The translations under genes were made by a program, and so were the position numbers. DNA of 64,000 bases from CAVYGM01 sp963768025 (GTDB lineage Bacteria; Bacteroidota; Bacteroidia; Cytophagales; Spirosomataceae). The stretch spans positions 1 through 64,000 of the forward strand of contig CAVYGM010000027.1 of assembly GCA_963768025.1 (NCBI GenBank), given 5' to 3'. Below, one piece after another: positions 46,442 through 55,854 of the stretch; position 1 is the first letter of the stretch, and every line of letters starts with the position of its first letter. The notes under the pieces are model-generated. The model ran no database searches. It was not told the DNA's origin and saw only the letters and a program-made list of their open reading frames with translations.

Positions 46442-47992
46442 CTATTTTTCAACTTCACTGATCCGAAAGGCCTGAATCAGAGGATCTTGCTCGGGAGTCA
46501 GTGTAAAGGATACGCGCAGATTGGCTTTTTCTCCTTCCAGGGTGTAGGCCCCACGAAGGTTATTTTCCGGGATAATTTCCTTCACATTTGTAATCTTCCC
46601 GGTTTTTTCAAACAAGCTCCTGGTTTCTTTCTTCAAAGCATCCAGCGAATAATCATCAAAGAAATTATCGGCAAAAAGTCCGCTGGTTTCGGCATCCCGC
46701 CAGTCGGGTAGCAGCCGGGTCAGTTCCTGCTGCCGCTGTTTGAGAATAGCCGATGCGGGTAGCTGACGGGGTTTTAGTTTGGCCTGGATAATAAGGGTAT
46801 CCAACACCTGCAAGTTGATAGGGGTGGTGGGGGCATAGGTACGGTTCGCAAAGCACACCACGCCAATCCCATACTCGGGCAGAAACCGCCAGTTGCTTCC
46901 GAAGCCCGGTAGGCCTCCGCTATGGCCCACGTACTCGCGCCCGTCGCAGTCGCGCAGCCAGCTTAGCCCATAGCAATAGGCCGTCACTGCTGCACACACC
47001 CGCCCCCCTGGATAGGTAAAGTTTGGGTTCATACCGCTCATACTCCAGGGATGGTGCATCTCCCGGAGCGAACTACGTTTTAGCGGGCCGTTGTCGGCTT
47101 CGTTGCGCGGGGGCCAGGCCTGCATGTGGTAGGCCACGTACTTTGCATAGTCCTCGATGGACGAAATCAGCCCGCCCATAGCCCCGTAGGCTCCGTCGTG
47201 GAGCAGGGGTACTTCCGTCCAGTTTTCGCTCGTTCCATTGGTACCCGTGGGCTAGTTGGGCTGGCGGGTACCTCGGCATACTCCCACTTGGTGTGGGTCA
47301 TGCCCAGTGGCAGTCAAAATGTTCTCATTGATGTACTGCTGGTACGGTTTGCCGGATATTTTTTCGATAATGTAGCCCAGCAGCGCGAAACCCAGGTTGC
47401 TGTACTCATACGCCACGCCAGGCGCATTGGAAAACGACACCTTGCTTTTGATCAAGTCCAGCAGTTCCTGGTTGGTGGCATCCAGTTGGCGATCACCCCA
47501 GGGGTTATCTTCCGGGAAGCCCGCTGCGTGCGTGAGCAGATGCCGGATGGTAATGGGCGGTGCGTCCGTACTGAGAAGACGCATATTCTTCATCTCGGGG
47601 ATGTACTGGTCGGCTTGGTCGTCGAGGTTGAGTTTACCCGCATCGCGCAGTTGCAGGATGGCCATGGCCGTAAAGCTCTTGCTCATGGAGGCTACCCGAA
47701 AAAGCGATTGAGTAGTAGCGGGTATTTTCTTCTCCACATCCGTATAACCCATGCTACCGGTATGTACCAGCTTGCCATCTACTACTATTCCATAGGTGAA
47801 GCCGGGGAAGTGGTTCTTTTCGGCATACTCCCGGTAGAGCCGGTCAACAACCGGGTAGACTGCCTCCATATTTTTGAGGCGCGCCGCATCTGCAAAAATG
47901 GGCGGCTGATAGGTTTGAGCTATGACAGGGGCTACGGGAGCCGGGGCTACGAGCAGGGTACTCACAAGCAGGGACAGGGTTATGTTTTTCAC
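46442..47992 (-). pseudogene. Exported serine hydrolase, beta-lactamase/penicillin-binding (S12) family, three frame shifts
   Basis: A periplasmic hydrolase of the class C beta-lactamase-like family. It starts with a signal peptide (47992 down, LLVSTLLVAPAPVAPVIAQ). The active-site S-x-x-K is in VASMSKSFTA, the Y-x-N in YEYSNLGFALLG, and the final H-x-G in YVGHSGGLPGFGS. Three single-base insertions break it: near 47313 (giving ILTPLGMTHTKWEYAEVPAS), near 47267 (giving ASQLAHGYQWNER) and near 47235 (giving NWTEVPLLHDGAYGAMGG). After these the frame runs to 46442. The restored length is about 515 aa with a C-terminal extension (about 120 aa) that often occurs in peptidase-like members. A role in peptide or ester hydrolysis is likely; true antibiotic resistance is not implied. 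Confidence 0.8.
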
Positions 47993-48055
47993 AAATATCC
48001 GGAGTTTTCCATTCTGTTACCCAAGATAGTGAGAGTTGCCGTAAGTACCTTCGCC

Positions 48056-48660
48056 CTACTCGGCTTCTTTTAGGTCATTCAGGAAAGATTGCGCTTCCTG
48101 TAATCGCTTGCCGGGAAATTTTTTCAGGAAATACACCAAAATCAGGGCAATGACCATACTTCCCAACGTACTGTACAGCAACCAATAGCTATGCCGGTAC
48201 AGGTCATAGTTGGCTAGTGCTTTGGCTAGTACGATCATGAACGGCGCGTAAAAAAGGGGTATCGCTACGTAAAAAGATTCACTTCCAGGAGTTCAAGGTA
48301 CCTTAGCCGGACTACCTTCACCTGGGTTTGTACCACCGAGTAGCGTGCCCTGTATTCCGTAGTAGAGCGTGAGCCGGTAAGCTGCTGAAAACGAGACTCA
48401 CAACAGTCAGCACCAACAGCAGGAGGCCCGGCAGGAAGAATTGTATTTCGGCAAAGGTATCTACCACATACCGGCCTATAAACAGCAGAAACGCCAGGCT
48501 GGCGGCCAGTTCAAAGTAGGCGGTCCATTTTATTTCGGCCAGGTGGGTCCTGACCTTGTGCATTCCTACTTCCTTTATCAGTTTGTGTTTTATTCCGATT
48601 TGGGCAGCTAAGCTCCTGATCGGTACTGTTCCATAAGCGTGGCTAATTCCTGAAATTCCA
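48056..48660 (-). pseudogene. Membrane protein linked to the ECF sigma factor (frame-broken)
   Basis: Reading from the ATG at 48660 gives MEFQELATL. After shifts it continues STDQELS and QIGIKHKLIKEVGMHKVRTH, then LAEIKWTAYFELAASLAFLL and FAEIQFFLPGLLLLVLTVVS. Next come SVVQTQVKVVRLRYLELL, ESFYVAIPLFYAPFMIVL, and YWLLYSTLGSMVIALILVYF to the stop at 48056. Four membrane segments with conserved charged loops are clear, and at least three single-base shifts are needed. It begins 14 bp after the sigma gene and is clearly its operon partner. It has no zinc-finger anti-sigma motif (HxxxCxxC). A regulatory role on the sigma factor is inference from position. The family is not known to me. Confidence 0.6.
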
Positions 48661-48673
48661 TTTTTGTAGTTTT

Positions 48674-49168
48674 TTAATGATCTATGAATGTTTTAAGCTG
48701 CTCCTTGATCCGGTACAGTTTGGTTGATACGTTGGTCGGCGACATGCCCATTACCTCCGCGATCTCGGTGTTTTTACACCCTTCCAGGTTCAGGATAATG
48801 AGGGCCTTGTCCAGCGGTTTCAGCCTGTCAATGATCCGGTAGAGGAGCGCAAGGCGCTCGTCCATCACCGGGTTGGTCCATTCCAGAATGTCCCGCTGCT
48901 GATGATAGTGTTCCTCTCTTCGCTTCCGGGCGGTTTCTTTCCGGAGATACGAGATGGACACATTCAGGGCAATGCGGTACGTCCAGGTCGAGAGCGCCGA
49001 GGTACCGTCGTATTTGGGATAGGCCTTCCACAAATGCAGGACTATTTCCTGGATCAAATCCTTCCGGTCCTCATACTCCGGGCAGTAAGCACCCGCTACT
49101 TTGACGATGAGTTTTTTGTACCCATCGAGGTAGGTTTCAAACGGTTCGTGTTCTGCTGTCTCTTCCAA
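48674..49168 (-). CDS. ECF-type RNA polymerase sigma factor
   Basis: A 164-aa extracytoplasmic-function sigma-70 factor with the two usual regions. Region 2 runs from YCPEYEDRKDLIQEIVLHLW to TWTYRIALNVSISYLRKE, including the -10-binding helix. Region 4 is a helix-turn-helix, LDKALIILNLEGCKNTEIAEVMGMSPTNVS. A linker between them is full of charged residues (ETARKRREEHYHQQ). It is co-transcribed with the membrane protein downstream, which may be its regulator. No FecR-type anti-sigma gene is near, and the SusCD operon at 49.8-54.3 kb faces the same way but upstream, so a link is only speculative. Confidence 0.9.
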   Translation of the reverse strand: MEETAEHEPFETYLDGYKKLIVKVAGAYCPEYEDRKDLIQEIVLHLWKAYPKYDGTSALSTWTYRIALNVSISYLRKETARKRREEHYHQQRDILEWTNPVMDERLALLYRIIDRLKPLDKALIILNLEGCKNTEIAEVMGMSPTNVSTKLYRIKEQLKTFIDH

Positions 49169-49434
49169 CGTATGAGTAGGTATCGTTTCAAGTACGTTTT
49201 TGCCTTATTATTCGCAGCCGAATCTGATCTGTCACAGGAATGGGGATTTTTTTGAGAGTAAATGGCTTAAATTTTCAATTAAAAGGGTAGTTTTTGATCT
49301 TTCAGATGATATCGAGCGTTGAATCACCTCACATTTGCAACGCGAAACGAATCGATAGTCAAAAGTGTTTTTAGTTTGTAAATTAAAAACAAACAGGTTA
49401 GACGGTTAACAAAATATACTACATACCTCTGATA

Positions 49435-49677
49435 ATGAAAACTCTAACCCTTCAAATACCGGATACGCTTGATTTGGAAAAGGAAAGCCAACTCAAACAG
49501 CAACTAGCTGATTACCTTGATTTTTTGCTAAAAAGTGAAAATGCAAACGAGCAGGTCAAAACGAAAAGAGTACCTATATTCGGCTGTGCCAAAGGCAAAT
49601 TCCGCATGGCAGAAGATTTCGATGCCCCGATGTTTGATCCTTACTTTAAGGAGAGCAGTGTAGAAAGAATTTGGTAA
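49435..49677 (+). CDS. DUF2281-like small protein, possible orphan antitoxin
   Basis: An 80-aa protein. The first half (QIPDTLDLEKESQLKQQLAD) is a helical DNA-contact or dimer part. The second half has VPIFGCAKGKFRMAEDFDAP, the DUF2281 motif usually found in VapB-like antitoxins of PIN toxins. Normally a PIN-domain VapC gene overlaps its end, but here the following 130 bp hold only a terminator, and no toxin is on either strand. The end after DAP (MFDPYFKESSVERIW) differs from the usual EDFKDYM. So it may be an orphan antitoxin or a regulator. Confidence 0.6.
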   Translation: MKTLTLQIPDTLDLEKESQLKQQLADYLDFLLKSENANEQVKTKRVPIFGCAKGKFRMAEDFDAPMFDPYFKESSVERIW

Positions 49678-49757
49678 GATTCTTCTTCAATTCGTAAACA
49701 AAGGAAGACCTGGTCCATACCGTTGTTGAATAAAACCCTCGTCGTGGGCACCTACCC

Positions 49758-49790
49758 AAAAAAACGCCCCGTCGGAAAACCGACGAGGCG
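49758..49790 (-). terminator. Intrinsic terminator after susD
   Basis: On the minus strand CGCCTCGTCGG-TTTT-CCGACGGGGCG (11 bp with one G-T pair) is followed by TTTTTTT, 25 bp after the susD stop. Confidence 0.85.
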
Positions 49791-49814
49791 CATGTCAATT
49801 CAAAAAACACAAAC

Positions 49815-51071
49815 TTACTTAGCCGGGTCGGCGGGCGTGTTGAGGTTATTGTTACGTTCCGAAAGCGGATACGGGTAAAAATCGCGGGTGCGCTCGCTGG
49901 CCGGACGGGCAAAACGGCGGCTGTCTTCCAGGCGCAGTCCCGAAAGGAACAGCTCAATGGAACGCTGCCGGTAAATCTCCGTCAGGATGGCCTGCTGGGT
50001 CACCGGACCGGAGTAGGGGGGCAGATTGGCCCCGATGCCCCAGACGTCGGTAGTTTTGGTCAGTACCTTGTTTAGCTCCGTCACCGCTTCGGTGAGGTTG
50101 CCCAGGCGGGCCTTCGCTTCGGCTTTGATCAACAGCATTTCGCCCGGCAGGTATACCGGAATGCCCGCATTACTGGCGGTAAAGAAGCTCGCCCGCGCGG
50201 CATTGAGGCCCGTGGTGGGGTTGTAGTAAAAGGCTTTCCGCCCATCGCCAGCGGCGGGGGCCAGGTTGGCGGGCAGGCCAAAATCAGCAACCGTCTCCGT
50301 TACGTTGCGGTTGCTGAAGCTGGATTCGAATAAGGGATTGCGGGAAATATCGTCAAAAACAAAGGCTGATTTTTTGGACAAATCCACCTGATTAGCCGCA
50401 TTAAAGGCCGCGTCGTAGTTGCCCAGCATCAGGTTGTAGCGCGCCTGCAAAGCCAGCAGGGAGTTCTTGATGTCGATCCCTCCCACCGTGCTGGTAGCGT
50501 TGATCGCCGCCGCGGTCAGGCCCGCACTGATGGAAGCCAGAGCTTCTTTGAGTACGTCTTCCCGATTCACAAAAGCAGCGTTCTCCCCCACCGCAATCGG
50601 TGCTTTCTCCCAGAAAGTAGCCAGGGTACCCAGCGCCAGGGCCCGGTAAAAATGGGTATTGGCCAGGATCTGTGCGTTCACCGCAGGGTCTTTGGCGGCG
50701 CTAATATTTGCGATAATAATGTCCGCATTGGACTTCACGATATGGCTTTTGTTCCAGAGATTCGTGACCAGCGAGTTGTTGCCCTGCACAGCTGAGGTAC
50801 CCGTCTGCAGGTTGGCCTCGTCGGTATTTCCTACGTTGAGGTTAATGAGCTCCTTGGTAGTAAGGCCGTTGGCCGTGAGCACATTGTACATGGCCCCGGC
50901 GCGTGAGATGGTATACTGCTGTTGCAAACCATTGACCAGTGCCAGCAGGCCATTCTGGTCATTGACTACTTGTCCCTGACTGGCCGAGCCCGGATTGAGG
51001 TACTCCTGGTCGCAGGACGCTAGTCCCAGCGAAACCGCCAGTCCCAGGCTGTATATGAGTTTTCTTTTCAT
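49815..51071 (-). CDS. SusD/RagB-family nutrient-binding lipoprotein
   Basis: A 418-aa surface lipoprotein that caps its SusC partner and binds glycan or peptide. The lipoprotein signal reads GLAVSLGLASC with Cys20. The mature region is all-helical with TPR-like repeats. It contains GEMLLIKAEAKARLGNLTEA near residue 310 and EIYRQRSIELFLSGLRLEDS, both characteristic of SusD/RagB. It ends DFYPYPLSERNNN. It lies 48 bp downstream of the SusC gene in the same operon. It is a shorter member than typical glycan SusDs (~500 aa). With no glycoside hydrolase in the operon, the substrate is unknown. Confidence 0.92.
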   Translation of the reverse strand: MKRKLIYSLGLAVSLGLASCDQEYLNPGSASQGQVVNDQNGLLALVNGLQQQYTISRAGAMYNVLTANGLTTKELINLNVGNTDEANLQTGTSAVQGNNSLVTNLWNKSHIVKSNADIIIANISAAKDPAVNAQILANTHFYRALALGTLATFWEKAPIAVGENAAFVNREDVLKEALASISAGLTAAAINATSTVGGIDIKNSLLALQARYNLMLGNYDAAFNAANQVDLSKKSAFVFDDISRNPLFESSFSNRNVTETVADFGLPANLAPAAGDGRKAFYYNPTTGLNAARASFFTASNAGIPVYLPGEMLLIKAEAKARLGNLTEAVTELNKVLTKTTDVWGIGANLPPYSGPVTQQAILTEIYRQRSIELFLSGLRLEDSRRFARPASERTRDFYPYPLSERNNNLNTPADPAK

Positions 51072-51119
51072 AATTCTTAAAATAGCTTGTGGGGAAAATT
51101 CCCGGTTCTTACTGAGTTG

Positions 51120-54100
51120 TTAAAAAGAAAGCGTCCACTGTACCTGGTAGCTACGGGGAATGGGCACGTTGCCAAAATCCACACCGCGCATCAGATCGCT
51201 GTTGCCACCTGCGTTGGTTTCGGGGTCATAGCCCCGGTACTTATCCCACGAGTACAGGTTACGACCAATCAGCGATAACGTCGAATTACTGATCCCCATG
51301 ATCTTGGGTAACTGGTAGGTAAGGGACAATTCACGAAGCTTAACGTACGAGCCATTATCAATACGCCATTCTTCGATCAGGTAGTTGGCAAATATATACC
51401 CACGGGGCAGCTCGCCTTTTAGTTCCTTCTCAACGATTTCCCCTACCCCTACGCCCTGCCGGGTGCGGAAGTCGGCATTGAACACATCCACGCCCTGCAC
51501 GGCGTCCAGCAGGAAGCGGAAGCCAAAGCGCTTGTAGTTCAGCTGACTCACAAAAGAGCCCGTCCACTTGGGATTGGGATTACCAATAATGCCGTTGACA
51601 AAGCCACCCGTTGGTTGGCCTTCGGCGGTACGTTTGGTTCAAACGTCGCGCCGGTTTGGGTACCTTGCTCGCGCTGGGCGAAGCCCTGTGCGTTGATGAT
51701 CAGCTCGCCCTGCTCGTTGCGGGCGTAGGGTACCCCGTAGAAAAGCGACGCGGGCTGTCCTTCCACCAGAAACACGGGCGCACCGGCTACGTTGTTGACC
51801 GCCACCAGCGGCGTACCCAGCTTCTCTATCTTATTGCGGTTGCGGTTAAAGAGCACTGTCACATCCCAGCTGAGGTCTTTGGTACGAACGGGCGTGGCAT
51901 TCAGGCCTATCTCGATCCCTTTGTTCGACATTTCCCCGGTATTGTTCACAATGCTGGTACCCCCGGCCGAAGCCGCCAGTACGCGGTTCACGACCAGGTC
52001 GGAAATCTGCTGCTGATAGGCCGTGAACGTCAGTCCGATTTTATCGTTCAGGAACGAAGCATCGGCTCCGAATTCAAGTTCTTTCATGCGCTCGGGCCGT
52101 ACGGTGGGATTAGCCAGCTGCGGGCTAGGCACGATGGTGTTTTTGCCCAGGTAGTTAACGGGGTTGAACTGCCAGAAACGATCGTACGAACCAATACCGG
52201 TCAGGTTACCGGCCTGCCCGTAGGAGGCCCGGAGCTTGAGCGTGCTGATTGCGCCATTGATACTGCCATTTTTCCAGCCTTCCAGGTCAGAGGGTACAAA
52301 ACTAGCCGAAATTTTGGGATAGTACTGGTTGGACTCCGAAGCCGAAAACTTGGAGCTACGGTCGCGGCGGATAGCGCCGGTAAGGAACGCAATATTTCGG
52401 TACCCCAGGGTAGCCTGCGCAAACTGCCCGTTCAGACTGTACCGATCCAGGCCGTAGCCCGCCGTAACGACAGAACCCCCGTTGAGGGTTTCGATAAAGG
52501 GTGCCAGGGACTCACCGCTGGCCCGTAGTAGGTTAGAGCTGCTGTACTGGTAGCTGGTACCCACCAGCAGGTTCAGTTTGAGGTCAGTCGTCAGGTCATT
52601 TTCGTAGCCTACATTCAGGTCCATGTTATAGAACGTGGCCGTGTTGGTGACGGTCGAGGCAAAGCCAAAGGGATAGCGCTCCAGCGGCAATCCGGCTGCG
52701 GCTTGGTACGGATAGGGCGGAATCAGGTTCCGGCCTACCTGTGAGTACGTATCCACGCCCAGAATACCGTCGATGGTCAATCCTTTCACGGGCGTCAGGT
52801 TTAGCTGCACATCGTTGATGGTACGGTTGACGGTGGCGCTGAACTTCATGGCCTCTACGGTCGTCAGCGGGTTGACGCGGGTAGGCTCCACGGCCAGCAG
52901 GTTGCCGTTGGCGTCGCGGCTAGTAATGTCCCAAATGTTGTTGGTTATGTTGATGGAGTTGATCGGGCTGTAAAACACATTTCCGTTGGCTTTCTCATTA
53001 GAAACGCTATTGGTGTAGCTTAGTCCCACCGATACCTTGGCCCAGGAGGTGAGGCGCTGGTCTACCCGCGTGCGCAGGCCGTAGCGCTGGAAATCCGTCC
53101 CGACGATGATCCCCTGATTTTTGGAATAATTCACCGATAGCAGGTAGGTAGTCCGGTCATTGCCTCCACTAACCGACAGGTTGTTGTCGGTACCGAAGGC
53201 CTGCCGGAAAATATTGTCCTGGTAGTCGTAGCGCGTCACATCCACCAGATTATTGGCCAGATTGGTGTTAGCTTCCCCATTCCGGTTTACGCCGATGGTG
53301 GTGGCGTTGTTGGCCGTTGCTACGGCCGCCGATACGTTGCCGATGGTATGCAACCGCAGACCGGCGAAGCCAAACTGCTTGCCAAAGGTAGTGATGTATA
53401 CCTTTTTACGCAGCTCATTGACATTGAAGCTCGTAGTAAAATTAACTCGGGGTGCGCCTGTCTTTCCTCGCTTGGTCGTGATAATCACCACGCCATTGGC
53501 AGCCCGTGAACCGTACTGAGCCGCCGCAGCCGCGCCGTTTACGACGTTGATGCTTTCGATGTCATTGGGGTTGATGTCGGCCAGGCGGTTGGTACCCGCC
53601 TGCGCCGTGGAGCCGATCTGATTCTGCACCGCCGTCTGCGATACGTTGACGGTATTGTTGCTTACAATCACCCCGTCGATGACATACAGCGGATCGGAGC
53701 TACCCTGAATAGACTTTACCCCGCGCAGTCGGATGGAAATCCCGCCCGCCGGATCACCCGAGTTTTGCGTGATCTGTGCACCGGGAATCTTGCCCTGCAA
53801 AGCGCCGAGCAGGTTATTAGAACCGGCCTTCTGTATAGCCTCCGCTTTCACGGAATTAATGGCATTACCCAGCTGTCGGCGCGACTCCCGCACGGTGGAG
53901 CCGGTCACGACGAGTTCGTCCAGGTTCATGACGTCCGTTTTCAGCGTAGCGTCCACCGTTACCTCGCTCTGATTGCTTAGCGTCACGGTTTTTTGAATCG
54001 TAGCGTAACCCACAGAAGCGAAGCTGAGCGTGTACGTAGCTGCGGGGAGGGCGGCGCTAAGGGTGTACATGCCGTCAGCATCGGTAATGGTACCCAGGGT

Positions 54101-54277
54101 AGTTTGATTGATCCGCACGGTGGCGCCAGGGATAGGCCCGTTGGCGTCTTCTATTTTTCCCTTAATAACCGTGGTGGCTTGTTGGGAAAAAGTAGTGGAT
54201 GCTACCACAAGCGTCAACAGCCAAGCTGATGAAACGCGTAGCAGGCGGGATTTTAAAATGGCTAAATTTTCAATCAT
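51120..54277 (-). CDS. SusC/RagA-family TonB-dependent transporter (frame break near C-terminus)
   Basis: The outer-membrane importer of a SusCD complex, about 1050 aa. The N-terminus has a signal peptide and a carboxypeptidase-regulatory-like domain (IKGKIEDANGPIPGATVRIN, TYTLSFASVGYATIQKTV). The SusC plug motif (GALQGKIPGAQITQNSGDPA, IRLRGVKSIQGSSDPLYVID) precedes the long barrel. It has no STN signalling domain, so it is not itself an anti-sigma transducer. The frame is lost near 51595. Adding one G back to GG (giving QRVGGFVNGIIGNPNPKW, then TGSFVSQLNYKRFGFRFLLD) restores it to a barrel end IPRSYQVQWTLSF at 51120. This is one missing base, unlike the extra bases elsewhere. susD follows directly. 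Confidence 0.92.
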
Positions 54278-54345
54278 ACATTAAGAAATTAACGTGTAAG
54301 ACAATAACGTGATGGGATAACTCGCGAGACTTGCGCATTAGTTAA

Positions 54346-54376
54346 CAAAGTTGACTAAATAAGAGTGAAAAACAAA
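54346..54376 (-). promoter_or_regulatory. Candidate promoter of the susCD operon
   Basis: On the minus strand a TTTG (-33, 54373-54376) lies 19 bp before CAACTTTG (-7, 54346-54353), which has one mismatch to TAnnTTTG. Transcription would begin about 60 bp before the SusC start. Confidence 0.5.
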
Positions 54377-54390
54377 CAGTGCGGACGGTA

Positions 54391-55671
54391 TTACCCATCC
54401 AGAAAGCCTGGATCAACTTGCTTCACCGGCGCCAACCCTTCCAACTCCTTGGTAGGATCAATCACCAGCCACAGCAGGCTACTGCACCCCAGCAAGGTAC
54501 CTATGATGTAAAGCGGATAATTGTAATCTCCCGCCCAATCCACGATTTTCCCGAAGAATATCGCCAGAAAGAAGCCCCCCAGCTGCCCAATCATGTTCAT
54601 GGTACCTGATACCGTCCCGGCGCGACTTTTACCAATATCCACACACACGGCAAAGGACACCGGCAAAGTCAGGTCTTTGAAAAGCATACCGGCAGAAAGC
54701 AGGTAAGCGGCCGTGACATTATCGGAAGTGAGAGCGGAAGTCCACATGACGATACTCGACAGTCCCATCCCCACCAGTCCCACGCTGGCGCGGCCGATGC
54801 GCAGGCCGTAGCGCTTCACGAGCCAGTCGCTCAGGAAGCCCCCGGTAAAGCAGCCGATAGCTCCGGATAGGAAAGGCAGGGTGGAGAATAACTGCATTTC
54901 GGATTCAGAGAAGTTCCTGCCTTCCTGTAAATAAATGGGCATCCAGCTGTAAAAGAAGTAGGCTCCGTACATATAGAAGTGAAACATGATCACCAGCGCC
55001 CACAGGTTTCGGCTCCGCAGCAAAGCCCCCCACGCCAGGCCGTGCGCCTGCGGCCGAAACCGGCGGCTTTCCTGGATGTAGTTCAGTTCTTTTTCGGTAA
55101 TGCCTTTTTTGTCTTTCGGAAAATCCCGGAACCACCAGTACCACACTGCCGCCCACACCACCCCCACCAGCCCCATGGTCCAGAATGACGCCCGCCAGCC
55201 CAGGTTAGCCGCCAGGGGGATCATCACCAGCGGGGCCAGCGCCCCACCCAGCCGTCCCGCGCCCCAGATAAACGCCTGCGCCCGCCCCGTCTCCACCGCC
55301 GGAAACCAGCGGGCTATGACGATGGAGCTGTTGGGGTAAGCCCCGGCCTCGCCCATGCCAAACAGGAACCGAATCACGATCAGCGCCACCAGTCCGGAAG
55401 CTACCCCCGTCAGGGCCGTAAACAACGACCACCACAGCACGACGCGTAGCAGCACCCGGCGCGGCCCCAGGCGGTCGCCCATGGCACCGGTGGGCATTTC
55501 GAACAATGCATAGGCTAGTGAGAACGCCCCCAGTATCCAGCCAAACTCCTCGTTGGTTAGCCCGAGGTCGTCTTTCATGCGTTTGCCCACCACCGATATG
55601 CACACGCGGTCGAGGTAAGTGATCATGGAAAGGGAAAAAAGGAAAATCAGTACGCGGTAGCGGTAGAGCAT
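54391..55671 (-). CDS. MFS transporter, anion:cation symporter-like
   Basis: A 426-aa inner-membrane transporter with twelve hydrophobic segments and the MFS hallmarks. It resembles the ACS (hexuronate/phthalate-type) family: YLDRVCISVVGKRMKDDLGL in the first segments, GDRLGPRRVLL as motif A, and MGEAGAYPNSSIVIARWFP after segment 4, a hallmark of that family. In the second half GGFLSDWLVKRYGLRIGR repeats motif A. I start at the ATG at 55671 (MLYRYRVLIFLF). The open frame begins earlier at 55767 but that part is not conserved-looking. The substrate is probably a small sugar acid or carboxylate. It is 113 bp from susC and divergent from thrA. Confidence 0.88.
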   Translation of the reverse strand: MLYRYRVLIFLFSLSMITYLDRVCISVVGKRMKDDLGLTNEEFGWILGAFSLAYALFEMPTGAMGDRLGPRRVLLRVVLWWSLFTALTGVASGLVALIVIRFLFGMGEAGAYPNSSIVIARWFPAVETGRAQAFIWGAGRLGGALAPLVMIPLAANLGWRASFWTMGLVGVVWAAVWYWWFRDFPKDKKGITEKELNYIQESRRFRPQAHGLAWGALLRSRNLWALVIMFHFYMYGAYFFYSWMPIYLQEGRNFSESEMQLFSTLPFLSGAIGCFTGGFLSDWLVKRYGLRIGRASVGLVGMGLSSIVMWTSALTSDNVTAAYLLSAGMLFKDLTLPVSFAVCVDIGKSRAGTVSGTMNMIGQLGGFFLAIFFGKIVDWAGDYNYPLYIIGTLLGCSSLLWLVIDPTKELEGLAPVKQVDPGFLDG

Positions 55672-55787
55672 GGACGGAGGTTGAGATGAGTTTGGAAAGC
55701 AAGGCCTACGGGCGTAGAAAAATAAGGAAGATTTTGGAAAGCAGCGTACTTTTTGCCGTAAAACCACGGTGCAGGGAGGTGATTTAC

Positions 55788-55795
55788 TATATTTG
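55788..55795 (+). promoter_or_regulatory. Candidate -7 element of thrA
   Basis: TATATTTG is a perfect TAnnTTTG match 60 bp before the thrA ATG. No obvious -33 TTG is at the usual distance. Confidence 0.45.
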
Positions 55796-55854
55796 CACCC
55801 TGATTGAGCTAGGTATCAGTCATTTTTACAATTTCCCATTCGAATAAGGTAGTA

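Noticed and set aside
46442..47992. True class C beta-lactamase resistance gene
   Set aside because: The S-x-x-K, Y-S-N and H-x-G motifs are shared by many peptidases and esterases, and the long C-terminal extension points away from classical AmpC.
49169..54390. susCD operon controlled by the nearby ECF sigma factor
   Set aside because: The SusC has no STN domain and no FecR anti-sigma gene is present, so proximity is the only argument.
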